Assembly (NCBI GenBank): GCA_038231575.1
Contig: JBBRLB010000009.1
Coordinates: 10,288 to 74,287, forward strand
Origin: CAITWF01 sp038231575
GTDB taxonomy: Bacteria > Verrucomicrobiota > Verrucomicrobiia > Opitutales > Opitutaceae
Direction: 5' to 3'
DNA length: 64,000 bases
The notes beneath the pieces were generated by a model. It ran no database searches, was not told where the DNA came from, and saw only the letters and a program-made list of their open reading frames with translations. A program made the position numbers and the translations under genes. This document shows positions 50,971 through 60,085 of this stretch, piece by piece (the stretch's first letter is position 1; every line of letters starts with the position of its first letter).

Positions 50971-51927
50971 ATGATGTTTCACTCCATCGAACGGCTCGGG
51001 GCGCCGTTTCTCAGCGTGTCCGAGCTCGGCTTGGTCATCCCGCGCGACGGGGAGATGCTCGTGCGCAACGCCGAAGTTAAGCTGCTGTTTTTTCTTCAGG
51101 CGAATTGCCTGCAAACCATCGACGGCGTGGGCGTCTTTCCGATCAAAGCCGGCGATATCTGCGTGGTGCCGTGCCATTGCCGGCAGCGCTACCGGCAAAT
51201 CAAGGCGAGTGACTCCGCACGTCTGCACGTCCTGAAAATTACCCTTCGCCTGACGCCGTTGCCCGAGCCGGGACAACCCGCTGGCAAAACAAAAGCGAGG
51301 GGCGATCCCGAGGAAGATCTCACGGCGTTTGCCCGGCATCATTTTACGGCGGTCCGCCATCTTCCCGCCGCTCAGGACGCGCCCATGCAGGAAATCATGC
51401 GCGCCATCCGGCGCGAGGCGGAGGACCACCGCCCGGGGATTCGTCATCGCGTGCGCGCCCTCTGCACCAACCTTTTGGTCCACGTCGCACGCCGGCTGCA
51501 CGAACGTCCGGCCGTCGCCGAGCCGCTGGGCCGCGGCCACGGCTACGTCGTGAATCAAGCCAAGGAATTTTTACGCCGCGATTTCGCCCGGGCGCTCACT
51601 CTGAGCCAGATCGCCTGGCATGTGAAAATAAGCGAAGAGCATCTCGCGCGTGTCTTCCGCAAGGTGACGGGACAAACCGTCTTCGACTATCTCCGCACCG
51701 TTCGGCTCGAAAACGCCAAGACGCTCCTGCTTGATTCCAACCGCACGCTAACCGAAATCGCCCGCGCCGCGGGATTCAGCTCGCTCTCCCTTTTCAGCCG
51801 CAACTTCAGTCAATACGTCGGGCAAAACCCTTCCAGCTATCGCGAACAGCGCGCCCAAGGAGTGGTCTTCGAAAGTGCTCGACCCGAAAAAATGGATCGC
51901 CGGCTAAACTCCCGGCCTGCCCGATGA
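50971..51927 (+). CDS. AraC-family transcriptional regulator
   Basis: 318 residues. The N-terminal half resembles a cupin-type sensor (IKAGDICVVPCHCRQRY). The C-terminal half holds the two AraC HTH motifs: ALTLSQIAWHVKISEEHLARVFRKVTG and LTEIARAAGFSSLSLFSRNF, ending in NPSSYR. It likely activates the divergent polysaccharide locus when the sugar is present. The last 25 residues after the HTH (RPEKMDRRLNSRPAR) look like an unstructured tail. Downstream sequence is degenerate. Confidence 0.92.
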   Translation: MMFHSIERLGAPFLSVSELGLVIPRDGEMLVRNAEVKLLFFLQANCLQTIDGVGVFPIKAGDICVVPCHCRQRYRQIKASDSARLHVLKITLRLTPLPEPGQPAGKTKARGDPEEDLTAFARHHFTAVRHLPAAQDAPMQEIMRAIRREAEDHRPGIRHRVRALCTNLLVHVARRLHERPAVAEPLGRGHGYVVNQAKEFLRRDFARALTLSQIAWHVKISEEHLARVFRKVTGQTVFDYLRTVRLENAKTLLLDSNRTLTEIARAAGFSSLSLFSRNFSQYVGQNPSSYREQRAQGVVFESARPEKMDRRLNSRPAR

Positions 51928-51941
51928 ACGAGAAATCCTGA

Positions 51942-52322
51942 CCCAGTGATCCCTCGATCGCGCTCCGGGTTCTCGATGCTTCCGATGCGGCGAGCTTTCA
52001 CGCGATGCGGCTCATGGCGCTCCAAGAAATTCCCGACGCATTTCGCGCCACCTAAGAACACGAACGTGAACACAGCCTGCACCGCGTCACGCAACGCATC
52101 GCCGGAAGCCAAGACAGTTGGGTGATCGGCGCGTTCTCTAACGCGGCCCTCGTCGGCACGATTGGCTTTGCGCGCGAACAGGGGGAAAAATTGCATCACA
52201 AAGCACTACTGTGGGACATGTGTGTTGTTCCGTCTTCGCGGAAAAACGGCCTTGGCGGATCTCTCCTAGACGCCGCGTTGCAACGAGCCCAAGGCGCTCC
52301 GGGACTACGTCGCCTCAACCTG
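51942..52322 (+). pseudogene. Broken GNAT acetyltransferase gene
   Basis: The frame reads IALRVLDASDAASFHAMRL, then EIPDAFRAT, stops at TAA (52053-52055), and continues with WVIGAFSNAALVGTIGF and MCVVPSSRKNGLGGSLLDAAL, the GNAT acetyl-CoA loop. It ends at LRRLNLG near 52322 where IS-like end sequence begins. So one in-frame stop plus loss of the C-terminus. The frame has no good start codon. The last base of homology directly abuts the IS-like repeat, so the truncation was probably an insertion event. Confidence 0.75.
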
Positions 52323-52325
52323 GGC

Positions 52326-52424
52326 TTGCCCCGATTTCTCGGACACGTGGAGCGGGGATGATTTATGATTCTAGTTTGGACTCGAAGGTGATGGGACTGA
52401 GGTTGCCCCGATTTGACGGACACG
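52326..52424 (+). mobile_element. Two IS3-like terminal sequences in direct repetition
   Basis: TTGCCCCGATTTCTCGGACA (52326-52345) and TTGCCCCGATTTGACGGACA (52403-52422) match in 18 of the first 20 bases and continue with CG. The second is preceded by TGAGG and resembles the terminal inverted repeats of IS3-family elements (TGA, CCCC, ATTT, GGACA). They lie just upstream of the transposase-like frame at 52449. No intact element remains. Confidence 0.55.
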
Positions 52425-52448
52425 CGTTGAGCCCAAAGAAAGGACTCA

Positions 52449-52670
52449 ATGATGACCAAGAAGAAACAAGCCGGGGCAACGCCCCGGCAGTATGACGCTG
52501 CATTCACGGACGAGGCTGTGCGGATGTGGCTGGGTTCGACGATTGGCCGAGTTGAATCGGAAATACGATTCCTCGTCAGAAAGCATCCCTTACTGAGAGT
52601 GATCGCACTTCGGCTGGTCTCATTCGCCGCACCGGTTTACCGGTTCGCCCGACGCTGGACCAGACGATGA
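52449..52670 (+). pseudogene. Truncated transposase reading frame fused to unrelated sequence
   Basis: The 73-codon frame starts MTKKKQAGATPRQYDAAFTD EAVRMWLGS, the beginning of an IS3-type OrfA (helix-turn-helix region). After about 30 residues similarity stops and the remainder (RFLVRKHPLLRVIALRLVSF region, ending FARRWTRR) looks like the C-terminus of another protein, perhaps a glycosyltransferase. The bases 52671-52772 that follow hold nothing I can recognise. Confidence 0.5.
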
Positions 52671-52772
52671 GGGTTCAAAGCGACGCAGTGCCGTCGCGAA
52701 GACCCGGGCTCACCGCGAGCGCAAAGAAACCGAGAACATCGCCCGGGCAGCCTTGCGTCCACATTTGTCCGC

Positions 52773-54620
52773 TTAGCCCGTCGCCACATCTGGCAGCAGC
52801 TCGCGAAACAGCCTCATGTTGACAAAGGTCACGTCGGCCTCGGGCGTGACGCCGAAGTGGCTGACGTTGAGCAGTCGGAAGCCGGCGGCCTCGATCGCGA
52901 CGCGGTCCTCCACGAACGTCGTCTGGCCCTCGTAGAGCAGCCGCGCCGGCACCCCGGCGCGCGGGATGACGGTCTCGATTCGCAGGAACAGGCAGTTCCG
53001 CGTCAGTTCGCCCAAGCTCTGGAAGACGTCGAGATCCGAGCCCTGCGCATCGATTTTCACGAAGTGCAGCACCTCGTTGGCGAGCCCGTATTGCCGCAGC
53101 AGCGTATCAAGTCGGAATGTCGGCACGCGCAGCGTTTCTTCGAGGCGCTCGACGATCACCGGGGTGAAATATTTCCCCTGTGCGATCTCCGCGGGGTCAT
53201 GGCTGACGCTCGATGGCTCCATTCGTTTGAGCGAACTGCAATCCGACGAGGAGTAGCGAAAGAACTCGGCGAAGCCTTCGGGGCCACTCGAAACCGCGCC
53301 GATCACGTAGCCGTTGTAGCGCCAATGGTCCCTGACATCGACCGGATCGATCCCAATCGAAAACACACTCTTTTGCAGGTCCGATTTGCACTGGAAGAGG
53401 TCACGGACTTCGCCCAGTGCGGCCCCGACGTCGATATACACGACGCTGTCGACGCGCAGTTCGTTGAGGGCAGCAGCCAGCAGCTTGAGCACCTCGACTT
53501 GTTTGTGCTCCGGGATCTCGAAGTGCAGATCGGTATGCCGGAGCCACTGTCGCCACCGTGCCCGCATCGTCTGCCGTGGGGACCACGATCGCCACCACCG
53601 GACTGGCGCAACCGCAGCACGAAATAGTATCCCGGACCTCCCGAGACCGAATGTCTGCCGAAGGGGCTGTGTGGCCCAACGCAGCCGTGTTATTGCCGGG
53701 ACCGGCGCCACGGGCACGGGCACGGGACTTTTCTTGCGCCGCCACCGCTGCGCGCGTGCAGTGTTGGGGACGTCTGAGAAGAACTCGGCATTCGCCGGCA
53801 AGGCCGCCAACTCACGCTTTCGCGCCCAGAGGGGGTGATCTAATCGAAAAACGCGCGACAACTCGTCGTCCTCGCGCCCATAGGAGGCGCTCTTCGCGAG
53901 GGGAGGCCCCATGGAGGGGTGGCGGGCCTTAATCCCGTAAGATTGTCTCATGAACCTGCCGATTCGAACCGGGCTGCGGAGCGAATTCAGATAGAGGTTC
54001 TCGGGTTTAGACAGCAGGAATTCGGAGTCACCGCGGAGAGCTTGCGTGTTGATCACCCTCACTTCGTTGGTCTGCATCACGTGTCCGGGATAGAGTTCAG
54101 CGGCGAGACTGCAGAGCAGGTTTTGCGAATAGCACTCCGAGTCATCATCGAGCAGATCGTAATAAGGCAAGAGCACGGGTAGCGCCTCGTGATGGAAGGC
54201 GCTCAGCACGGCGTCGAAGAACCGCAGGGTCTGGCATTCTGCGGATTCGTCGCGGGCGCCGCCGACTAAATGCCAGTCGTAACTCGGACAGCCGATGGCC
54301 GGCTCGCGTTCAAGGAGGAACGCTTCGAATGCCCGCCACGGGCTCCGTTCAAGCCGGTGCGCCGCGCGTGCCCGCGGCGTGAACTCGAGGCGCACGTCGC
54401 CGTCGCTAAAGATGAAGTAGTGATAAGGCCGGCCCATCACTTCCTTGAGCAGCCGGTTGCGCCCCTGCGTCCACGAGCTCGACGGATAATAGATGCTGCG
54501 GGGATCGTTGGATTTCTCCCGCCACGACAGGAACACGATGTCGCTATCCACCGATGCAGCCGCCTCCAATGACGCGGGGAGGTCCTGGGGAACTTGAAAG
54601 AGATAGACGAATCGTTTCAT
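52773..54620 (-). CDS. Two-domain protein: N-terminal unknown (glycosyltransferase-like) and C-terminal FkbM-type methyltransferase
   Basis: 615 residues from ATG at 54620 (a TTG two codons earlier is possible). Residues 1-260 contain YFIFSDGDVRLEF (DxD-like), PAIGCPSYDWHLVGG and YYDLLDDDSECYSQ, and may be a glycan-processing domain; I do not know its family. A basic, proline-rich linker (residues 290-345) joins it to an FkbM-like SAM-methyltransferase domain near 395-600: VVYIDVGAALGEVRDLF, a conserved Asp in FSIGIDPVD, then FVKIDAQGSDLDVFQSLG and a C-terminal beta. FkbM enzymes O-methylate sugars. It is the last gene of the four-gene minus-strand set with STT3 and the ABC exporter. Confidence 0.7.
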   Translation of the reverse strand: MKRFVYLFQVPQDLPASLEAAASVDSDIVFLSWREKSNDPRSIYYPSSSWTQGRNRLLKEVMGRPYHYFIFSDGDVRLEFTPRARAAHRLERSPWRAFEAFLLEREPAIGCPSYDWHLVGGARDESAECQTLRFFDAVLSAFHHEALPVLLPYYDLLDDDSECYSQNLLCSLAAELYPGHVMQTNEVRVINTQALRGDSEFLLSKPENLYLNSLRSPVRIGRFMRQSYGIKARHPSMGPPLAKSASYGREDDELSRVFRLDHPLWARKRELAALPANAEFFSDVPNTARAQRWRRKKSPVPVPVAPVPAITRLRWATQPLRQTFGLGRSGILFRAAVAPVRWWRSWSPRQTMRARWRQWLRHTDLHFEIPEHKQVEVLKLLAAALNELRVDSVVYIDVGAALGEVRDLFQCKSDLQKSVFSIGIDPVDVRDHWRYNGYVIGAVSSGPEGFAEFFRYSSSDCSSLKRMEPSSVSHDPAEIAQGKYFTPVIVERLEETLRVPTFRLDTLLRQYGLANEVLHFVKIDAQGSDLDVFQSLGELTRNCLFLRIETVIPRAGVPARLLYEGQTTFVEDRVAIEAAGFRLLNVSHFGVTPEADVTFVNMRLFRELLPDVATG

Positions 54621-54642
54621 TTTCAAATGCGCCGACGCACGG

Positions 54643-56427
54643 CTAAACCGCCGCCAGCGTCACCAACGCCCGGAAGTCGGCGCTGCGCTCATGGAGTTCC
54701 TCAAACGAGCCGACATCCACAACGCGTCCCCGGGCGAGCCAGACCAATCGGTCGCAGGATTTCACGCTGCTCAGCCGATGCGCAATGACGATGATCGTTT
54801 TGATGCTGCGCAGCGCGTTGATCGTGCGGTTGATCTCGGCTTCAGTTTGCACATCCAACGATGCGGTCGCCTCGTCGAAGATGAGCACGTCGGGATCATG
54901 ATAGAGCGCGCGCGCGATCGCGATCCGCTGGCGCTCGCCGCCGGAAATCCGCACGCCGCGTTCGCCCACGTGCGTCTCAAGCCCCTCCGGCAGCCGGCTG
55001 ACAAACGCCTGCAACTGCGCCGCCGACAGCGCCGCGTGGAGCCTCCGGTCGTCGACGTCGTGGTCCTTGATTCCGAGTGCGATGTTCCGCCGGAGCGAGT
55101 CGTCGATGAGGTAGATGTTCTGCGGCACGTAACCCACCCGTCGTTTCCAGGGGGTCGACGTGCTCGATAGGTCGAGGCCATCGACCGTAATCCGTCCGCT
55201 CGTCGGGGACAGGAGCCCGAGGATGACGTCGACCAGCGTGCTCTTGCCTGCACCTGTCGGCCCGATGATGCCAATCGATTCGCCCCGGCGGATGGCGAGC
55301 GAGACGCTGGCAATCGCCGGTTCCGTGGCGGACGGGTAGGTGTAGGACACGGCGTCCAGCGCGATTAACGCCTTGAACTCAACGTGCGCCCCATCGGTGC
55401 GTTCATCTTCGGCAGCGAGTGCCATGAAGTCGTTGTAGAGCTCATCCACGGCCGGCCCACTCTTTCGAATGTGGTTCATGGTGCCGATAATGCCATTGGC
55501 CATGGGCAGGATTCGCAGCCCCGCGTAGCCAAAGATCGCGGTGATGGGCAGAGCATGGGCACCCCCTTGCCCGGCGATGGTCAGGGTGGCCACGAGTCCC
55601 AGGGCGCCGCACACCAAGACGGTTTGGAGAATCACCGCCGGCACGCTGTCGAGCGTGATGCTCAGGTATCCCATTCGCAGCGCCTCCCGCTGGTGCGCGG
55701 CGTATTCATCGGAAAAGAAACGCTCGCGTCCGAGGACCTTGAGTTCTTTTACGCCGCCAAGCGCGTGCTGCAGACTGCGGGCACTGGACGCCCCCAGCTC
55801 GTGACTGCCTCGCCCAATCCGCGCCGCCGCTTGCCGGGTCAGCCGCAAAACCACCAGAACAATCACGACGATCGTGACGCTGGTGGCGAGCGCCAACCCC
55901 GGGCTGGTGACGATGACGACGCTCATCATCCCCAGCGACATCAACGAATCGGCCAAGAGCCCCATCACACTTGAGATCACACCCAGCGACTGCCCGACGG
56001 TGGTGGAGCAGATGCGAATGAGATCGGTGGAGTTGCGCCCGAAGTGAAACGGATACGAGGCGGAAAGATAGCGCCGCAGCATTTCGCACGACAGTTCGGT
56101 ATTGGCAGCGTGCGCCACGCGAATGCGGAAATACTGGGCGCCCAAGAGGAGGATGCTGCGGGCGACGTAGAACGCCGCCAGCAATCCGGTCAGCTGCAGG
56201 ATGAGGGCGTTCTGGCTTTGCCACGGCAGATGGCGGGCGATCGCCGCGACCCAGCCCACGGCGAGACCGCCAGCGGGATTGGTCAGAACAGTAACGACGG
56301 CGAAGATCCCGACCGCCGCCCCCATCTCGGCCAGTCCGGTCACCACGGAGAGCGGCAACAGCAGCAAATAATTCCGTCGGCTCGACGGCGGCAACAGGCG
56401 CAGACATTTGCGAAGCGTAGCGAGCAT
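54643..56427 (-). CDS. ABC exporter/flippase (PglK/MsbA-like), membrane-ATPase fusion
   Basis: 594 residues from ATG at 56427. About five or six membrane helices in the first 320 residues, then an ATPase with Walker A GPTGAGKST, signature ISGGERQRIA, Walker B VLIFDEATASLD and the switch IAHRLSS. It has the layout of homodimeric lipid-linked-oligosaccharide flippases such as PglK of Campylobacter, which sit next to the PglB oligosaccharyltransferase. The gene lies 11 bases after the STT3 gene and 22 bases before the FkbM gene. MsbA-type lipid export cannot be excluded from sequence alone. Confidence 0.85.
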   Translation of the reverse strand: MLATLRKCLRLLPPSSRRNYLLLLPLSVVTGLAEMGAAVGIFAVVTVLTNPAGGLAVGWVAAIARHLPWQSQNALILQLTGLLAAFYVARSILLLGAQYFRIRVAHAANTELSCEMLRRYLSASYPFHFGRNSTDLIRICSTTVGQSLGVISSVMGLLADSLMSLGMMSVVIVTSPGLALATSVTIVVIVLVVLRLTRQAAARIGRGSHELGASSARSLQHALGGVKELKVLGRERFFSDEYAAHQREALRMGYLSITLDSVPAVILQTVLVCGALGLVATLTIAGQGGAHALPITAIFGYAGLRILPMANGIIGTMNHIRKSGPAVDELYNDFMALAAEDERTDGAHVEFKALIALDAVSYTYPSATEPAIASVSLAIRRGESIGIIGPTGAGKSTLVDVILGLLSPTSGRITVDGLDLSSTSTPWKRRVGYVPQNIYLIDDSLRRNIALGIKDHDVDDRRLHAALSAAQLQAFVSRLPEGLETHVGERGVRISGGERQRIAIARALYHDPDVLIFDEATASLDVQTEAEINRTINALRSIKTIIVIAHRLSSVKSCDRLVWLARGRVVDVGSFEELHERSADFRALVTLAAV

Positions 56428-56438
56428 GGGTTCGGGAC

Positions 56439-58934
56439 TTAAGGTTCGTTCGCTGGCGGCGGCTGGCCCAGCCAGCCCCGCCACATCACCCGTTCCCCCC
56501 GTTGCACCGCAGACTCGGGGATGGTCACGACTTCTTGCCGCGCGGTCGGCTGCCCGCCGAGCCCAACCGGCAACCCCTCGAGCACCAGCATGGCCGCACC
56601 GGCCGGCTCCACGTCGGTGATGGGAGAGGGCTCGGTTGCGTAGGGAACAATCAAACGAAACTCCCCGTCCACGTCGGCTCGGCAAGACTGCCGATACTCC
56701 CAAACGCGCCCGCTGGTGCGCAGACGCAGCGGAATTTGCAGCACCACCGAGGAGCCGGGGGGGGCCCGACCTTCCACCCTGGCGCCCTCGACCTGTTCGA
56801 ATATTTTCACCGCAGCGAGGAGATGCCCGAGGTAGGCGCTCGCGCCGTTTTCCTGCCAGAGGCCGAGCTGCACGCGGCCGAGGGCGACAGCCTGATCAGC
56901 CTCATTGTGAATCACGCTGACCAGCGGCACGATCGCTTTGACCCGCGAATCAAAAACGAAACGTAAGAAACTCTGCTGCCGGCTTTCAAAGATCAGCCGG
57001 AAATGGGAAAAGCCGTTCCCGTCTTCGAGTAGAAGTCGCGTGGCGAACGCGGCGTCATACGCGCGGCCCAGGGTTGGCACTCCAATGGTGTGCCCCTGGC
57101 TATTCACGAACGAAGTGCGCCCATAATAATCTTTGGCGTTCAGCCCAATGGTTTCGCGATGAGCGTAGAAGGAGTCGCCGATCGTCCGTGGTTCGATCGC
57201 GACATACCGCACCGCCGCGGCAACGGTTGAACCGCGCAACGTCGCCGCACGCACCGCGTCCTCCGATTGAAGAAAAAAGGGCACCAGGCCTTCCGCGACT
57301 GGGTAGCGCGAACTGGTGGTCGGCCGCTCCGCAAGCGTGTTCACAAATTGGCCTTGGCACCAATCCGTGAGCACGCCGACGCGCCCGCGCGGCGGAATTC
57401 CCGGGGTGAAATCTGCCGGCTGCGAGGGCGGGTTGGGCGTTGCCGTGCGCAACCACCGCATGGCTTCGAGCCAACCGTCGCTCGGCATGCCCGACTCGGT
57501 CTCATACCAATCGCCTTCCAGCAGCCAAGGCGCCGTCAACTGCGCAGGCCACCGACAGAGCACGACGGCGATTGTGCAAGCGGCCAGTGCCGGCGTGACG
57601 AGCCGCCAGCGTGGTTTCCCAGCCTTGTGGGGCAAAAAATCAGTGATCGCCCCGAAAAAATATCCAGTGAGGAGAATAGCGTGCAGCGCCCCCTGATACC
57701 CGTAGTCGTAGGTGCGACACCATAGCGCGATAAAGAAAAGACTCGGAAGCACTCCCATCCACCAAGCGGGCCGCCGCCAGACTCCGAACACGATTCCGGC
57801 AAGAGGCGTCAGGAGCCCGAGAATTCCTGCGAGACCGGTGACGCCGAAATAAAATCGCGCCGTCACGATTTGATTTTCAGCCACGACGAGCGATTTGCGC
57901 CCCAGCCCCTCGTGCAAATATTCCTGAAGGATCGGAGAAAACGAGAACATGATGCCGGCCAGCGTCGTAATTGCGGCGGCGCCGATGAGCAGACGAATGG
58001 GAGGACCAATTCTAAGTCGTGGTGTTTCGAAAAACCATCCTGTTGCCGCCAGCGCCACCAAGACCCCGGCCGCACCGACCAAGGTCGCTTTCCACAGGTA
58101 GGGCAAAAAAATGAGATCGGGACAGAACACCCCGATCCCGCCGGTCAGAATAAAAAATGCGAGCCAGTAACGAGTGCCGGCCCGCACCAAGGCGCGAGCG
58201 CCGGCTCCAGCCACTACGTCCGCTGCGAGCTGTCCCAAACCGGCTAGCCCGAAGATAATCAAAAACAACGGGCCACCGAGCCAGGTGAATTGCAAAACGG
58301 CCAGCGGCAGCGCTGCGCCCCACGCAGGCCGCCACCAAGCCGTGGCTCGTTCGCGCTCTCGCGCCACGAGCCGTTGGAGGAGGAAAATGCACAGGACGCC
58401 GAACAGCATTTCAACCACGTGGTGATCGCAAATACCGAGGGTCACGTGTGCGAGGGTCAGACCCGGCAGCAACACATACCAAAGCGCCATGAATAATCCG
58501 GTCACGACCGTTCCGTGACGGCGCACCAGCACATACACGAACGGCATGATCGCGGTCGCGCAGAGCGGTGGAAACAACAGGCACACCCACCACAGCGCCC
58601 GCCTCGGGGCCATTCCGGACAGCGCCACGATCTTGGCCAGACCGGCGAGAGCCAGATCGTAGAGTCCGGCCGCATCATTGCGAAGCACGGCGGGATAAAA
58701 ACTGAAATCGTCCCAGCGCAAAAGCTGCGGAAAGTGCTCCAGCGAGTAAGCTGCTTGCCGGAAATGATAATAGGCGTCGGGATCGGGCAGGCGGAACTCT
58801 TCGTCGGATCTCACGAGATGAAACCAACCCGGAAAGATGCGCAGCCCGACCATGAGCACCATCAGTCCCGCCAGAGTCACCCAAGCCCATCGTGGCGACG
58901 GGCGAATCGGTGCGATAGAATCGGTCGGATTCAT
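56439..58934 (-). CDS. STT3/PglB-type oligosaccharyltransferase
   Basis: 831 residues from ATG at 58934 (ATGA overlap with the upstream gene). The first loop carries the acidic motif RLPDPDAYYHFRQAAYSLEHF (Asp51, Asp53); a second loop has LGICDHHVVEMLF, the D-H-H motif of STT3 proteins; about 12 further hydrophobic segments follow. The soluble C-terminal part has VGVLTDWCQGQFVNT where the substrate-binding WWDYG of classical enzymes would sit, so that motif is degenerate. A beta-rich end (GSSVVLQIPLRLRTSG) follows. STT3 transfers a lipid-linked glycan to Asn of N-x-S/T. Exact specificity unknown. Confidence 0.85.
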   Translation of the reverse strand: MNPTDSIAPIRPSPRWAWVTLAGLMVLMVGLRIFPGWFHLVRSDEEFRLPDPDAYYHFRQAAYSLEHFPQLLRWDDFSFYPAVLRNDAAGLYDLALAGLAKIVALSGMAPRRALWWVCLLFPPLCATAIMPFVYVLVRRHGTVVTGLFMALWYVLLPGLTLAHVTLGICDHHVVEMLFGVLCIFLLQRLVARERERATAWWRPAWGAALPLAVLQFTWLGGPLFLIIFGLAGLGQLAADVVAGAGARALVRAGTRYWLAFFILTGGIGVFCPDLIFLPYLWKATLVGAAGVLVALAATGWFFETPRLRIGPPIRLLIGAAAITTLAGIMFSFSPILQEYLHEGLGRKSLVVAENQIVTARFYFGVTGLAGILGLLTPLAGIVFGVWRRPAWWMGVLPSLFFIALWCRTYDYGYQGALHAILLTGYFFGAITDFLPHKAGKPRWRLVTPALAACTIAVVLCRWPAQLTAPWLLEGDWYETESGMPSDGWLEAMRWLRTATPNPPSQPADFTPGIPPRGRVGVLTDWCQGQFVNTLAERPTTSSRYPVAEGLVPFFLQSEDAVRAATLRGSTVAAAVRYVAIEPRTIGDSFYAHRETIGLNAKDYYGRTSFVNSQGHTIGVPTLGRAYDAAFATRLLLEDGNGFSHFRLIFESRQQSFLRFVFDSRVKAIVPLVSVIHNEADQAVALGRVQLGLWQENGASAYLGHLLAAVKIFEQVEGARVEGRAPPGSSVVLQIPLRLRTSGRVWEYRQSCRADVDGEFRLIVPYATEPSPITDVEPAGAAMLVLEGLPVGLGGQPTARQEVVTIPESAVQRGERVMWRGWLGQPPPANEP

Positions 58935-60040
58935 GCGCGGACAAGAGGCTTGTTGAGCGAAGCGATGATTCGATCCACGATCTTCGCTCGGGCATTTCCC
59001 GCTACGAAATTTTGCAGGGCGCGGCTTTGGTTTTTCCACTGGGCCGGATCTCTGAGCACGGCGGCGATCGCGGTCGCTATCGGAGTCGCTGCCCAAGTCT
59101 CCTCCGTGCGGACAAGACAGCCGGTGGCACGGCCGAAGGCTTCAGCGTTGGCATACTGGTGGGCGGCGGCCCCGGCACGCAGCGGCAAAACAAGCAGCGG
59201 CACACCCGCAGCGGCGACTTCATGCAGCGTAATCGCTCCGGCGGCAGTCACGACAAAATCCGCGGCAGCCAACACCGGCGCGATCGGATCCAGAAACGGC
59301 CTGACCTCCGCGCGGACTCCCGCTTGCGCGTAGGCTGCGAGCACCGCTGTGGCGTCAACGTCGTGCCCGCATTGGTGGGTGACGGTCAAATCGATCCCGA
59401 GCGCGGCAAGCTGACTCGCCAATTCCGGGACCCGCGCGTTGAGAAACGGACTCCCCAACGACCCGCCCAGGACGAGCAGACGTGTTCCGGCGGGCGACGG
59501 ATCTGGACGGCGTTCGGCTAATGCCTGCAACGCCGAGCGCAACGGCACGCCCACAATTTCGCAGTGCTCGAAGCTGGGCCGCGTCCCGACTTCGAACAAC
59601 TTGCTCACGAGCACTTGATGGGAGAGCGGACGAAGCAGGCGGTTGGCGAGGCCGAAATGGGCGTTGGGTTCGAACACGGTGAGCGGCAATCCGAGCGAGC
59701 GAGCGGCGAGCGCCGGAGCGAAGGCCGCAAAGCTGCCGAGGCTAAGCACTCCCACCGCGCCTACGGCCTGAAACCGCCGCCGCGCAATCCACACCGCCGG
59801 CAGCATCACGGCGAGCACACGGCCGCGCACTCTGAGACTCTGGCTGGCCCAGGGTGAAGCAGGAAGCGCGAGAAAGGACAGACCGTGTTGGCCGACAAAC
59901 TCCGCCTCCACGGGATCAGCCCGGCCGGCAAAAAGCACGTCCAAGTTCGGATGGCGTTGGCGCAGTTCTTCGGCCACAGCGAGGCCCGGTGTCAGATGAC
60001 CCGCGGTGTAGCCGCCGGTAATAATATAAGTTGCGCCCAA
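58931..60040 (-). CDS. GT28 glycosyltransferase (MurG/Alg13-Alg14-like)
   Basis: 369 residues from TTG at 60040, which places the GT28 loop TYIITGGYTAGHLTPGLAVA near the N-terminus; GTGs at 60076 and 60121 are alternatives. Second domain landmarks: LLVLGGSLGSPFLNARVPEL, FLDPIAPVLAAADFVVTAAG, and ITLHEVAAAGVPLLVLPL, the UDP-sugar-binding region. MurG adds GlcNAc to lipid-linked sugar; Alg13/14 adds the second GlcNAc of eukaryotic LLO. Divergent from the Alg1-like gene with about 45 bases between the chosen starts. It is the first gene of the operon leading to STT3. Confidence 0.8.
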   Translation of the reverse strand: MGATYIITGGYTAGHLTPGLAVAEELRQRHPNLDVLFAGRADPVEAEFVGQHGLSFLALPASPWASQSLRVRGRVLAVMLPAVWIARRRFQAVGAVGVLSLGSFAAFAPALAARSLGLPLTVFEPNAHFGLANRLLRPLSHQVLVSKLFEVGTRPSFEHCEIVGVPLRSALQALAERRPDPSPAGTRLLVLGGSLGSPFLNARVPELASQLAALGIDLTVTHQCGHDVDATAVLAAYAQAGVRAEVRPFLDPIAPVLAAADFVVTAAGAITLHEVAAAGVPLLVLPLRAGAAAHQYANAEAFGRATGCLVRTEETWAATPIATAIAAVLRDPAQWKNQSRALQNFVAGNARAKIVDRIIASLNKPLVRA

Positions 60041-60085
60041 TCGAGCTCGACTGAAATAAGTGCGCGACCGAACCACAATTTCTTT

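Noticed and set aside
58931..60040. Assignment as peptidoglycan MurG itself
   Set aside because: The GT28 loop fits MurG, but the gene sits with STT3, a flippase and Alg-like transferases rather than in a division/cell-wall cluster, so only the family was named.
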